The notes under the pieces were generated by a model that saw nothing but the letters and a program-made list of their open reading frames with translations, did not search any database and had not been told where the DNA came from. From positions 45,026,501 to 45,090,500 of the forward strand of contig NC_080557.1 of the NCBI RefSeq assembly GCF_030253575.1: a stretch of 64,000 nucleotides of DNA, in the 5' to 3' direction. The position numbers and the translations under genes were made by a program. Numbering within the stretch: the first letter of the stretch is position 1; every line of letters starts with the position of its first letter. Positions 19,708 to 30,420 of this stretch are shown here, piece after piece. The stretch comes from Rhododendron vialii. Its lineage: Eukaryota > Streptophyta > Magnoliopsida > Ericales > Ericaceae.

Positions 19708-20115
19708 GAGTACTGCTATGGGTACCGACGGTACCCATAGGGAAAATGCACCGACGGCCACCGGACGGCCGTCTCCGGTCACCGGACGGCCGATCCGAGC
19801 CGTCCAAAAATTTTAAAAAATAAAATCGAGTGGGCTTACGCGAGAATCAATGGCATCCGAGGTGTGTAGAGTACTTGATCCGAGTACCCCTTTTTCGTGT
19901 ATATACACGTATATACAAATATACACGAAAAATGGGTGCTCGGATCAAGTACCCTACACACCTCGAATGCCATTGATTCTCGCGTAAGGCCACTCGGTTT
20001 TATTTTTTAAAATTTTTGGACGGCTCGGATCGGCCGTCCGGTGACCGGAGACGGCCGTCCGGTGGCCGTCGGTACATTTTCCCTATGGGTACCGTCGGTA
20101 CCAATAGGATTTCTG
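19708..20115. mobile_element. Mutator-type foldback MITE (408 bp)
   Basis: Two arms of roughly 190 bp form a nearly perfect inverted repeat around a short AT-rich loop near 19905-19925. The 9-bp sequence ATTGTTTAA flanks both ends (19699-19707 and 20116-20124), which fits a Mutator-like target duplication. The arms are GC-rich (GGTACCGACGGTACC, repeated CCGGACGGCCG) and unlike the AT-rich surroundings. It has no coding capacity, so it is non-autonomous. Strong pairing of the arms predicts a long hairpin if transcribed. Confidence 0.9.
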
Positions 20116-20124
20116 ATTGTTTAA

Positions 20125-20520
20125 ATCTTGCATCACTCTTTATTCTTTACTCTCTGGGATCTCTTATTTCAGCTGGGCAGTAAGCCCTAGGCCGGAAATC
20201 ACCAAAACGATTATGTATCCACAATAACGAAAAGGCAGCACCTACCAAAAGACAAGCACCAGGCCAATCTCACTGAGCTCATTTCAATAACCCTAGGGGA
20301 TTCGGCTTATGATCACAGGTCATATAGAAGCTCATCTTATTATGCGACACCAATCAAGAAGTGGGCCAAAAAAATCTGCACCAAATGGAAAAGATACTAC
20401 TAAACATTCGACTAAAATTGCACATTCCTTACGAGGATGTCATGTCAAACGACGATTGCTTCATCATACAGCGTACATGAATACCATGACCCAACATTTA
20501 AGTTTCCCAAGTCTCAAAAC
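20125..20520. other. Non-coding interval
   Basis: I see no gene, repeat or RNA here. It lies between the foldback MITE and the LINE tail, downstream of NRPB10 on the opposite strand. Confidence 0.5.
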
Positions 20521-20868
20521 TTTTTTTTTCTTTGATAAGTAAAAGATTATACTCTTGCCAAAAAGACATTAAGGGTATACCGCCCGTATCCAATAAAAGG
20601 CCCTATACACTTGCACTCCTATGCGACTGAAAAAGTTCAAACCAATCTAAAAAGTGGTCAAGAGATGGAAAACAATCACTCTTGGCCCAACTATACAAGC
20701 TATTTAACAAAAAAAAAACTTTTGGTTTTAAATAAAGGTTTTCAACCCCTTCAAAGTATCTCCAATTCCTTTCATGCCAAATCACCCACATCAAAACATA
20801 CGAAGACACGTAGCTGTCGAATGTGGAAAGATAAAACACTACTGAGTTCTTGCAACTCCATAAGCTTC
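20521..20868 (-). mobile_element. 5'-truncated LINE 3' end
   Basis: On the minus strand this ends in a poly-A tail (plus-strand T run at 20521-20529) after CTTTTACTTATCAAAGAAA, a typical plant LINE terminus. The translated part contains VLMWVIWHERNWRYFEGVEN, which resembles the C-terminal region of LINE reverse-transcriptase proteins (W-ERN-R-FEG). It starts almost at the stop codon of NRPB10, so it probably forms that gene's 3' untranslated region. It has no ORF of functional size. Confidence 0.65.
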
Positions 20869-20869
20869 C

Positions 20870-21230
20870 TCAAGTTCCTTCAAACTTCTCCGGAGCTGCA
20901 ACAAAAATTGTCGTGTTAGTTCGCAACTCTCAAACCCAAACCAACCGCCACCCCTTGTAGGAAAACAAAAAAGCAACGCAACACCACAAAACCAACCTCA
21001 CCATCATTATAAAATTAACCCCATATATGGTGGTTTACTTCCTCCCACAATTGCGCACAATATATCCCTTTAAGCAGATTATGGATCATACTTTATTATA
21101 CTTGTTTCAATCTTTTTGCCCATATTCATATTAAGTTATTCCCTTTGAAAACTTTAACCAGTTTTAAAAGAAACACAATCCAATGATCCATCATACGCCT
21201 AAGGACGAAAGAAAGAATCCAAATACACAC

Positions 21231-21269
<39 letters not shown>

Positions 21270-22995
21270 GGAGGGAGGGAGAGAGCGTACTATTGTAGTT
21301 CAGAAGCTTCTCAATGAGGTCAATATGTGTCATGAGCATTCTTCTACAGCAGTAGCGAACCAACCCCAAAGCATCAAGGGCATCACTGCATACCAAGGAT
21401 TTAGAAGTTGCATAAATTTGTCTAACCACGATGAATATATTTCTGTCATTTCTTCCCTCTAAATGCCAGTAGGGCTTTGAAGGAGGAGAATCGATACTAA
21501 AGTTTGGAAAGCCGTGGAAATCACTCTAAAGGATAAACAACTCACAAAATAACCCACAAAACAGAACTGCTTACTTGCAAGAAATACCACATCAAGTGGA
21601 CTTAAAAGATCAGCCAGTTGTTCAAAACTTCAACGAACGCAATTACTGATACTCAAACACTGAAAAGCAACGAGGATTATAAAGTTCAGCCTATGCCCTA
21701 TCAGTTTTCAAAACCTTCCAAGCACAAATTTAACACCAAGAAACCACCAATAATCAATCACTTGGATCTAGTCACGAAATGGCATCATCAGAAAACAGCT
21801 TCCCGTCCACAGAAAAAGCAAAAAGAAAGACCAAAAAACACCTAGAAAGCAGAGCCAGAAACTTGGGCCAGAAACTCCTTCAGAACTTGGAAAGTTTATT
21901 CCTTTCAAAAACATACCAGTACTTTCATATCAAGCCAACAACTCAACGGGAGTGAACACGAAAATGAAGCTGGCTCGTGACATTTCTCAATTCACAATTT
22001 CTCCCAATAGAAACATATTTTGAAACTAAGTAAAAAAATCCCGCCTCTAACTGAATGTTCCTGAGCTGCAATAAATATATAGTAGAAGCGCTTGGCTCTC
22101 TCTGGTGCGTCTACTACTAAGGCTCCCGTCATCGAGTTAACAATAGTTGTTAGTTTTTTCCCTTGAGCCAAGGCTACGAAAGGGACAAAACTGTCGCTAA
22201 AAAACTCAAACTAAATAACCACAAGACTCCAAGTTCTTGCCTTCTGTGGCTTCTCTCTGTAACCACTATTCCTCTCTCACCTATGTCTCATGTTCTATCG
22301 TTTTCTTTCTTTGTAATATCACGCTGAGATTACATACTCAAAGAGACATACCATAAGACTTTCGCAAGTGTGTCATAAACAGAGGAATCAATGGACCCAA
22401 ATTGCACAAAAGATCCACTACCATACTCAACTCGGATAACTGGGTCCAGCTTGGCAGGAAAAAGAACTCGACTTTCGCCTCAACCAGCAACCGCGATGCT
22501 AGAGCCTAGAAATGCCTCAAAGCTATAGCGAAAAGAAGAAAGAAACTCTGGCACTACTCCTAGAAGTATACATGAAGGGACTATCAATCAACAGGCTTGG
22601 CATGCATTCAGACTATAATCTCGTATGTTTCTTTTGCACATGCTTGATAATTATATCCATCAAGCAGAAAACACACAGTCTATATACATCCATGGATATA
22701 CATCAAACAGATACAGCGCAGCACAGAGTGTTCATACTGACGGTTCGCCGTAATCAGACTGGAGAAGATCGAGATACTTGTCCCATTTGTTTCCAATGAC
22801 CTGAAAAATACACATAGGAGTTCAAAAACAAAATCAACACACACAGATATCTAGAAAACCCTAGAACGCAAAACAGGTTCGAATCGACGGTTTCGAGAAT
22901 CAAAGAACATCAGCAAGAGCATGAGGGGTTCGTGAAACTGAAGTTGAAATCGAGCTTACTTTCCCGCAAGTGAAGCACCGGACCGGAACAATCAT
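20870..22995 (-). CDS. NRPB10: RNA polymerase I/II/III common subunit RPB10
   Basis: There are four exons on the minus strand: 22960-22995, 22742-22800, 21291-21385 and 20870-20895, all with GT..AG junctions and continuous phase. They total 216 bp, or 71 aa, the usual length for this very conserved subunit. The zinc-binding cysteines are at 7, 10, 44 and 45 (CFTC near the N-terminus and a CC pair in [13 protein letters not shown]). The N-terminus starts [15 protein letters not shown]10 helps assemble the core of nuclear RNA polymerases. The tiny last exon (26 bp) gives a divergent tail, NTPEKFEGT, and its stop lies at the edge of a LINE relic. A TATA box lies 70 bp upstream. I am very sure of identity; the last exon is the least certain part. 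Confidence 0.93.
21234..21263. repeat. (AT)n microsatellite with adjacent GA-rich tract
   Basis: An AT dinucleotide run, next to GAGAGAGGGAGGGAGGG, sits directly after the NRPB10 exon-3 donor, inside intron 3. Confidence 0.85.
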
Positions 22996-23064
22996 CTTCG
23001 ATTCTTGCCCTACTTTCCGTCCCCTCCAAAACACAATAACAATACCCGCGTTTTGAACGGCGGA

Positions 23065-23074
23065 GTATATATAC
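23065..23074 (-). promoter_or_regulatory. TATA box of NRPB10
   Basis: GTATATATAC on the minus strand lies about 70 bp before the NRPB10 start codon. Confidence 0.6.
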
Positions 23075-23334
23075 CCTGACTGATATGGGCTTTTATTTGA
23101 ACTGGGCCGTATTAGGGGGATCAAAATTGTTGGGCCGGGCCGAACATCGGCATAAGAAGTAGATTGGACTGGACGTTGATCTTAGCTGGTATATTAGGGG
23201 TGGAAACTTGGACGGACAAGACCCAAGTTCGATTCTCCATAGCCCAGTAACACTAGCTACACAGTCGTGGAATTAACTTCGGTTCCAACTTCGGTTCCTA
23301 CATTATTGTTGCGGGGTTAAGACAGGTGTGGCCT

Positions 23335-23420
23335 GACGAGCAATGTTCATTGGCAGAGATGACGAGATGTTATACCAAACGAGCAACGTTCATTGGCAGA
23401 AGTGACGAGGTGTTATACCT
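23335..23420. repeat. Two tandem copies of a 43-bp unit
   Basis: Units at 23335-23377 and 23378-23420 share CGAGCAA-GTTCATTGGCAGA and GTTATACC with a few substitutions. The surrounding interval 23142-23800 shows no gene. A possible tRNA-like B box (AGTTCGATTCTCC, near 23226) hints at SINE-derived DNA. Confidence 0.8.
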
Positions 23421-23800
23421 GCTGGTCGTGCACTTCCATTTTGTGTGTTCACCGCATAAAAAAGCCGAAGCTTATTGCATTTTTTTATGACTAAACCTAT
23501 TGTCAGTTTATTTGGCATAACTTCCAATTAATATAAGCGGCCAGACCAAAGACAAAGGAGGAAGGCGAAGCTTAGAACTCAAAATTATCAGATTCTACAA
23601 ATGTATTCAGATTCGGACAGCATCACGGAATATATAGGAGGATGATATTTTTTCAAGAAGTGCTTATTACCTTATCAAGACAAAGTTTAAAAAAAATTCA
23701 AGGTTAAAAGGAAACAACTTTAAATAGGTGTTGAAGATTGAGCGTTTCACATCACAAGCTGATGTCAAATGAACTTTGACGTGTTTGTACACGTGAAATA

Positions 23801-24017
23801 CTCCCTCCGTCCCAAATTCTTTGTCCGGTCCGCAAAACAGAGTATAAAAATAATAATGTAATTTTTTCAAGAAAAAATTCAAACTTTTTTCACAAATTAA
23901 AACTACTCATTGATATCTAGTAAGTCGTTGAAAAACTTTTGATTTTTTTTTGCAAAAATTTTATTATTTTTAACACTCCGTTTCGCGGACCGAGCTAAGA
24001 ATTTGGGACAGAAGGAG
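23801..24017. mobile_element. Stowaway-type MITE (217 bp)
   Basis: The terminal inverted repeats CTCCCTCCGTCCCAA and TTGGGACAGAAGGAG are flanked by TA on both sides (23799-23800 and 24018-24019). This is the hallmark of plant Tc1/mariner-derived MITEs. The inner sequence is AT-rich and non-coding. Confidence 0.9.
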
Positions 24018-24210
24018 TAACTTAGCTTATTCTTTTTTTGATAACTCAAAACTATAGACCAGCTTACGCGCACATCAAACTGGTACGTAAGTTTGATGAG
24101 AGAAAAACGAGTTGATTTCATGCCGTAAGCGGTTACAAGTGTCACAACTTTCATGCAAAGTAGTTGGACATACTGAAACCTAGTTGAGGACATCATACAA
24201 TGTTATTCGA

Positions 24211-24310
24211 AAAACCCAGTTCATATGCTAAAAGAAAAAGAAAACCCAGTTCATATGCTAAAAGAAAAAGAAAACCCAGTTCATATACTAAAAGAAAAAG
24301 AAAACCCAGT
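24211..24310. repeat. 30-bp minisatellite, 3.3 copies
   Basis: The unit AAAACCCAGTTCATATGCTA + AAAGAAAAAG repeats at 24211, 24241, 24271 and 24301 with one A/G change. The period is a multiple of three, so it reads as a repeated peptide, but no gene structure supports coding. Confidence 0.92.
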
Positions 24311-24649
24311 TCTTTATAAAAATCAACAGCTCCACACAAAGATGTTAATTCGTACACATAAAATGCCTCAAAAGAGAAGTAAAATTAGTATATCCAAGTA
24401 TTGGTCGCCATGCTAACTCAGACATTGCTGCCAAACTAAAATTTTAAAAACACAAGAAAATGTGGTTAAATGTCATATTCATTGTCAAGGTACAGCAAAA
24501 CCCAGCAACCTAATATGCCTAAATGGAGAGTGCTTCCGGAAGTTGATCCATATGGAACTTGTGTTCTCTGGGCAACCCCAATTCACAAAGATGGGGCAAC
24601 CTTCAAGACATTTTTAATTGCATTCTTGGAAGAATTTCGATGATTCAGA

Positions 24650-25145
24650 TCAATCCATACCCACATCAACCCCTCTTTGCTTCAGGTACTCCTTGGCCTC
24701 TACAACATCCTACAATATAAACATCACCAGCAATGAATTGACAAAGCGCGTGGAGAATATTCATCGCTAAATGAATCGGAAACAAGCAATTTAGCTGCAA
24801 CTTAACAGAAAGAGTGAAGTAAATACCTGCTGCAAGAGCACTGCCTCATGTGGGCAAGTTGGGAATTGCATCAGACCAACTCCAACCATTAATAGACCAT
24901 AGCATCCCAATGACACAATGAGGTACAAAGGTAACTAAAAAGGAAATCAAAAAGTCATAATAAGTTATATAGAGCAAAATAGAAATAGGCAACATAAATC
25001 ATAAGTGAGTATGGGGAGGGGCTTAATATGGGAAGGAGCTCACCAACCAAGTATAGCTGCAAGGAATTATGGACGTTTGCAATAGGCCAATCCAAAAGGC
25101 AGATATGGCCACCAGCAATGTCAGTATCTTCACAATGTGCTTCAT
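24650..25145 (-). CDS. DPMS3: Dolichol-phosphate mannose synthase subunit 3
   Basis: There are three exons on the minus strand: 25044-25145, 24827-24934 and 24650-24709, all phase 0, with 270 bp coding for 89 aa, the usual length. The protein has two hydrophobic segments: one in the first exon (KILTLLVAISAFWIGLLQ) and one in the second (LYLIVSLGCYGLLMVGVGLM). The family signature MQFPTCP-EA-LLQ comes next, and the C-terminal coiled segment EAKEYLKQRGVDVG ends the protein. In eukaryotes DPM3 anchors the catalytic DPM1 subunit in the ER membrane, supplying dolichol-P-mannose for N-glycosylation and GPI anchors. An untranslated first exon further upstream, possibly near the AAACCCTAG motifs at 27396-27412, is plausible but unproven. 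Confidence 0.94.
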
Positions 25146-25712
25146 GTCCTATTTGTAGTTTAAGGACATAAAACTCTTAGCGAGATGAGTTTTTTAAACT
25201 AACTGAGATGATGTTATAAAACATTTCGACCCTACACGAGCATTAATCGCACAAATAGTTGTATTATGCCAAAGTCATTGCGGCCCGGTAAGAATAGACT
25301 GCATTACAACTGTCATTTCAGAATAACTGTTGCAAATGTGAATTTCATAAACTTTTACAAGCCCTCGACACTACTTCTGCCTTATACATAATGATTTCAC
25401 AGTTCAAATGGTGAATACTACTATTTGATATACTCAAATTTCGTTAAAAAATGAACCATCATTTTGGTGTGAAAAATTCAGGTTGAGTATCAAAGTCTGA
25501 GCTGGCGGGAAACTCACACATGCGAAGGACTCTTCAAAAAAGAGAAGGAAGTGGGTTGGAAAAGAGATCCATGACAGGTAAATCAACTTTTTCGGAGATA
25601 TTCAAATTAAGAGATTGGAGGCTTTAAAGACACACTACATTTGATTTAGGATAGTACGGAAGAATGGAAATGCAAACAGACAGAGAAAGAGGACGAGGAA
25701 GTAAGAGTTTTA

Positions 25713-25930
25713 GGGATCATAGCGAGCCAAGAGCTGAGAGGATCAAACTGGTTTCCTGAGATGCTGTAAGTCCATTGTTGGATCCATAGACAACACCTCA
25801 TTACCCATGCATAGATAGAGAATTAGTAAAAACATCTGGATGACTAAGGTCTCTCGCGGCGATTTCTGTCTGCATAGGATCTGTTGGGCACTGCAATGTG
25901 AGGGAGGGAAATGAGGATGTGGGAAAATAA
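25713..25930. repeat. Diverged tandem duplicate, copy 1
   Basis: It aligns with 26038-26275: both start ATCATAGCGAGCCAAGAGCTGAGAGGATCA and share GACAACACCTC, AAGGTCTCTC and GGATCTGTTGGGC. There is no coding signal. It lies upstream of DPMS3 and may be within its 5' intron. Confidence 0.75.
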
Positions 25931-26037
25931 CAATAGGCAAGTCTACCCTTTATGAGATTTGAATGGAGGCTAAATAGACATAAATATCCCAGTAGAAAGG
26001 GCATAGAAGAGTATTATTTATACGGAAAGAAAGATGT

Positions 26038-26275
26038 TGGCATCATAGCGAGCCAAGAGCTGAGAGGATCACAGCAATTTGCTTTCTGAGATGCCGTAAG
26101 TATGTTTTTAGATCCTAGACAACACCTCCAAGAACTATGAGATCTCATTAACCCATGTATGTAAAAATACTAACATGGATAAATAAGGTCTCTCTCAGCG
26201 ATTTCTACTTGCTTAGGATCTGTTGGGCGGCTCGGTCCCTACGATGCGAGAGAAGGAGATGAGGATATGACCATA
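26038..26275. repeat. Diverged tandem duplicate, copy 2
   Basis: The second copy of the unit at 25713-25930, about 325 bp away, with several indels. The rest of 26276-27300 shows no recognisable feature. Confidence 0.75.
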
Positions 26276-27311
26276 ATAACAACAGAACAACAATCAGCTG
26301 CCCCTTACAATATACTCCAACAATGAGCAAATAGCTCAAACATAAACAAGCTAAGAATGTAAGTAGGAGTATAATTTATAAACAAGTGTGGCCTGTGCAA
26401 TTATTGGAAAAAGGCCTAGTAGAACAAGATTACTAGAGGAAAAATCACAGTAACTGAAACAAAAAAGAACAGGAAAACCAGAGAAAACCGACAAATGAGA
26501 AAAAGAAGAAATGGGAAAAACAACATTTTGACTGTACTCATAGATAACCAAGCTATTTTTACACAAATATATACGTGCTAACTTGAAGCAACTTGATGGT
26601 CGGACTATAAGAAGCATTGCACTACCCAACACGAAATCGAAATTGCAATAGCTGCAGTCATATAATAATGCGCTCGAGCCAATAAATTGAAGGAATACAG
26701 GAAACACAAGCCCCTTGACTTGTCCAAGAAAAGTCTACAGTGTGATGGAGAAATAATTACTGCCATCAGAAGGGTCATGTGGTAGAATTATTTCACAGTC
26801 CCATTGCAACACAACAATGCAACGAGCTCAAAGCCCTTGCGCAATGTCCCAAATCATCATGTGGCAGTTTGAAATCAGAAATCCACCAAATCCAAGCACT
26901 TTCTTTTCCACAATTCTTCAAGTTCTAAAAGCACCAAAGATAAATAATAAACCTTAACCAAAGAGAATACATCCTTTCGAAAACTTGTGCTTTACAGTAT
27001 CATGACATAAAATCAGACCCGGAAAAGGTGTTACCTTCAAAGTTCAAATCAAACAAGGAGATCCCATCAAATCAAGGGAATAAACACGAATGAGTAACAA
27101 CCGGCTAGCCGCTAGCTTACGCAATTAAACCGAATCACATTGATGTAGCAACAAAAAATCCGTCTTAGCATACATTGAATCGGAAAATTTTCTCACTTCA
27201 ACCAACAACACTGTAACAACACGCATTTAGTTTACCTCTCAGGGAATCACAATTAACAACTGAATCCTAAGCCGTTGATGTTATAATGCAAACCAGAATA
27301 AATTTTGATTC

Positions 27312-27360
27312 AGGAAGGAGAGAGAGAGAGGGGGGGGGGGGGGGGGGAGAGAGAGAGAGA
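27312..27360 (+). repeat. Purine mirror repeat (GA)n-G18-(GA)n
   Basis: About 48 bp consists only of purines: an AG repeat, 18 consecutive G (27330-27347), then a GA repeat. It is symmetric about its centre, a pattern known to favour triplex DNA and G-quadruplexes. It lies just before AAACCCTAG motifs in a likely promoter or leader. Confidence 0.85.
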
Positions 27361-27487
27361 TTGTGACAAATTAGGGTGCGATGGCAAACCTGTCAAACCC
27401 TAGTAAGCAAACCCTAGATCGAGCGGGCCGTCTGTTTCCTAGGCCCAACCACGAGTTTTGAGTTTTGGCGTTGCCAACTACTAAACT

Positions 27488-28345
27488 GAGTATTTTGGGT
27501 TTGATTCAATGTGATCAAACCCATAAACATAAGCCCAAATTATTTTCGATTCTTTTCGATGAAAAAATATTGGGTATTATATTAGCACGAATTTTCACAG
27601 AAATAACATTCCCAACTTGTTCTACAATTTGAACAACTCCGATCATTGAAAAATCAAAACAAGATTTCAAAAATTTCCAGTTGGTCGCTCCTGGTTTTCT
27701 AACCATCGTGTTCGTCAGTTCATGTATCGTTTATACTTAGGCCCCGTTCCAGAAACCTTCTTAAAAAATAAGCGATTGATTTCATATTTTCAAACTCAAA
27801 AATAATGTAAATGAAAAATAAATTTTCAAATTTTTTTTCATCGTATTAAAGATATATCTTTCAAATAAGATCCATATTGCATATTTTTATAATTCAATAA
27901 ACTCATAATTTTTTAACTTGTAATTATCTTCTTAAAAAATAAGAATTTTTTTTCACTTCTTGAACGGGCTCTTAACTCGTTAAAGTATTTTGGGTTTGAT
28001 TCAATGTGATCAAGCTCATCAACTCAAGCCCCAAGTTCTTGCTAATTCTTTCCGATGAGATACTAATTGGTATCACATGACCATGATTTTTCACGAAAAT
28101 AACGTTATCGTAGATGTCTACCATTTGAACAATCCAGATCATTGAAAAATCGAAACAAGATTTCACAAATCTCCAATTCTTTGCGCAAATGCCATGTGAA
28201 CGGACTTCTCATCTTGAATCTGCGAAGTCAAGTAAACATAAAACGGCGCCGTCGTAATGGCGTCTGGTCTTCTACACCTTTTACTAGATCAAGCGGGCCG
28301 TCTGTTTCCTAAGCCCAATCACGAGTTTTGAGGTTTGGCCCATAA
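27488..28345. repeat. Duplicated block (pair of 29850-30420), two sub-units plus MITE
   Basis: Two related sub-units (27488-27720 and 27985-28200) both start GTATTTTGGGTTTGATTCAATG and include GATCATTGAAAAATC. They match the sub-units at 29850-30090 and 30108-30330. The second continues into the FHA2 5' region (AAACGGCGCCGTCGTAATGGCGTCT). It then joins a copy of the sequence near 27413-27480 (AGCGGGCCGTCTGTTTCCTA), so it fuses the two neighbouring promoter regions. Confidence 0.8.
27738..27974. mobile_element. hAT-like MITE
   Basis: Imperfect terminal inverted repeats (TAGGCCCCGTTCCAGAA and the complement of TTCTTGAACGGGCTCTTA) surround AT-rich DNA. It lies between two repeat sub-units that are directly adjacent in the paralogous block near 30090-30110, which lacks it, so the insertion is supported by an empty site. 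I could not define a clean target duplication. Confidence 0.6.
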
Positions 28346-28540
28346 CTCAAAGTCGAAAACCAACCCAATAACAAATCCAAACTATGGCCATGTTCTGCTG
28401 AGGTTTTATTTTTTAAGTAATTTTGTTTTAACAGCAATTTTTTAATATTTATTTTTCGTTTTACGTCACATATCATTTCTTATAATAAATTATTTTTAAT
28501 TCAAAAAATAAATACATGTATTTGTGTTAGTGGAATAAGA

Positions 28541-28726
28541 AAGGTTGGTTCAGTGGTTGAAATCTTGGATATAATTGGACAACGTTCAAGTTCAAATCCC
28601 TGTAATCTCTTATCGGAAGAGCGAATTTGCTCACTTTGGGGGTTGGTGGGTTAAACGATTCATTTATTCTGATTGATGAAAAAATGTAGGGTTTAGCAAA
28701 CTAACCTCTTTATTATCAAAAAAAAA
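28541..28726 (+). mobile_element. tRNA-derived SINE
   Basis: A box-A-like GGTTGGTTCAGTGG (28544-28557) and a box-B-like AGTTCAAATCC (28589-28599) are spaced as in a tRNA-type internal Pol III promoter. A short A run at 28718-28726 ends the element. The 28727-29840 interval that follows is AT-rich with no gene I can support. Confidence 0.6.
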
Positions 28727-29849
28727 TATTGATCTTTGGAACCCTACACTTTTTCCACTACTAAGAGGGAGTGTATTGTGAACAAATTCGAACTCCTTTT
28801 ATTGGGGCTAAACATAATTCTAATACTACCCACACATAGGTGAGACCTTAGCTTTGATTTTGACATAGGTGCGTGACATTTTCTATAGATAGTGGTGTTG
28901 TATGGTGAATAATATTACTTGACGGAAGTGATGCATACCATACATTTGCTTCCATTTTTTTTCAAAAAAAGAAAGTAAAAGAGTAACGACTTCAACTTTA
29001 GGCTATAAACAGGTTTAGAAATTGCTCAAAAGTTTATTCTAAAAGTTTATTCTTTATATTTAATACAAAAAATATATATAATCTCAATATATCTTACACA
29101 AACTTACAAAAATCCAGAATAAACAAATAAAAAAGATGTTTCACCATACTCAGCTTCATTCTCACCAGTCTTAATTCAGAAACAAGATGTGCCCCAAGAT
29201 TGGAACTACAGCTGCAATTCTGCAAACGAACCCAAGTTTTTTGCGAGCAGCTTGAGGCTAAATCTTTAAGGGCTTGGTAAGTTTAGTAAACAAGCCTAAC
29301 TCTAATAAATCTTTTTGCTCATTCAGTACTTTCGAGTTAGCTATAGTTCGGCTTGTATGATTATCACAACTCGTAAATATTCCTATTACACAACTCGTTT
29401 GTAGAAATTTGTTTGGTTCTCGAACCACACTTGAGAGCTCACGTATTAGTCGAGCTCGCATTAAATTTCAAAAGAGTCAAATCCAAACATTCCAAAGCGT
29501 GGCTTGTTTACATCCTATAATTTTATTTTTTGGTAAAAAAGAAAAAGAAAAATGCTAATGCCAAAATCGTATTAATTAAATTTCAATTTTTAGTTCGTAC
29601 GAGTATTGTACCTTATACATTGTACAATCTTTTTATGCAATGAAGTTTTGGCAAATAAAAAAGAAACTGTGGGATTATAGAAAAAAAAAAAAAAAACACT
29701 AGACGCATCCTAATTATCTTGTGAAAGGGAAGTCCTAAACCGACAGCCAAACACACCTTAAGAAAAACTCTATTTTTAATCCGAGCATCGAGTATTTCGC
29801 TCCACCAAAGGTCCTCTCATTAAAGCGGCGTCGTTGTAGTGACAAAGCG

Positions 29850-30420
29850 GGAGTATTCTGGGTTTTGATTCAATGCGATCAAACTCATAAACATAAGCCT
29901 AAATTCTTTTCAATTCTTTTCGATGAGAAACTTATTGGCATTATATCAGCACGAATTTCCACTAACATATACGTTTTCAGCATGTTCTACAATTTGAACG
30001 ACTCTGATCATTGAAAAGTGGAAACAATATTTCAAAAATGTCCAATTGGTTGCGTCTGGTTTTCTGACCATCGTGTTCGTGTATCATCGGGAGATCGTCA
30101 ATAAGTTACAGTATTTTGGGTTTGATTCAATGTGATAAAGCTCATAAACTCAAGCCCAAATTCTTTCTAATTCTTTCCGATGAGATACTAATTGGTAATC
30201 ACATGACCATGATTTTTCACGAAAATAACGTTATCAGCGATGTCTACGATTTGAACAACCCAGATCATTGAAAAATTGAAACAAGATTTCAAAAATCTCC
30301 AATTCTTTGCTCAGATGCCGTGTCAAGGGACTTCTCATCTTGAATCTGCGAAGACAAGTAAACACAAAACGGCGCCGTCGTAATGGCGTCTGTTCTTCTA
30401 CACGGTCTACACCTTTTACT
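29850..30420. repeat. Duplicated block upstream of FHA2 (pair of 27488-28345)
   Basis: It contains the same two sub-units as 27488-28345 but without the MITE, and runs into the FHA2 5' region. It therefore probably holds the FHA2 promoter. Confidence 0.8.

Noticed and set aside
20603-20839. A stand-alone 78-aa gene
   Set aside because: Its sequence matches the C-terminal region of plant LINE proteins and it ends in a poly-A-type tail.
24211-24416. Repeated-peptide protein from the 30-bp minisatellite
   Set aside because: No exon structure or upstream coding region. The period of 30 keeps the frame open by chance.
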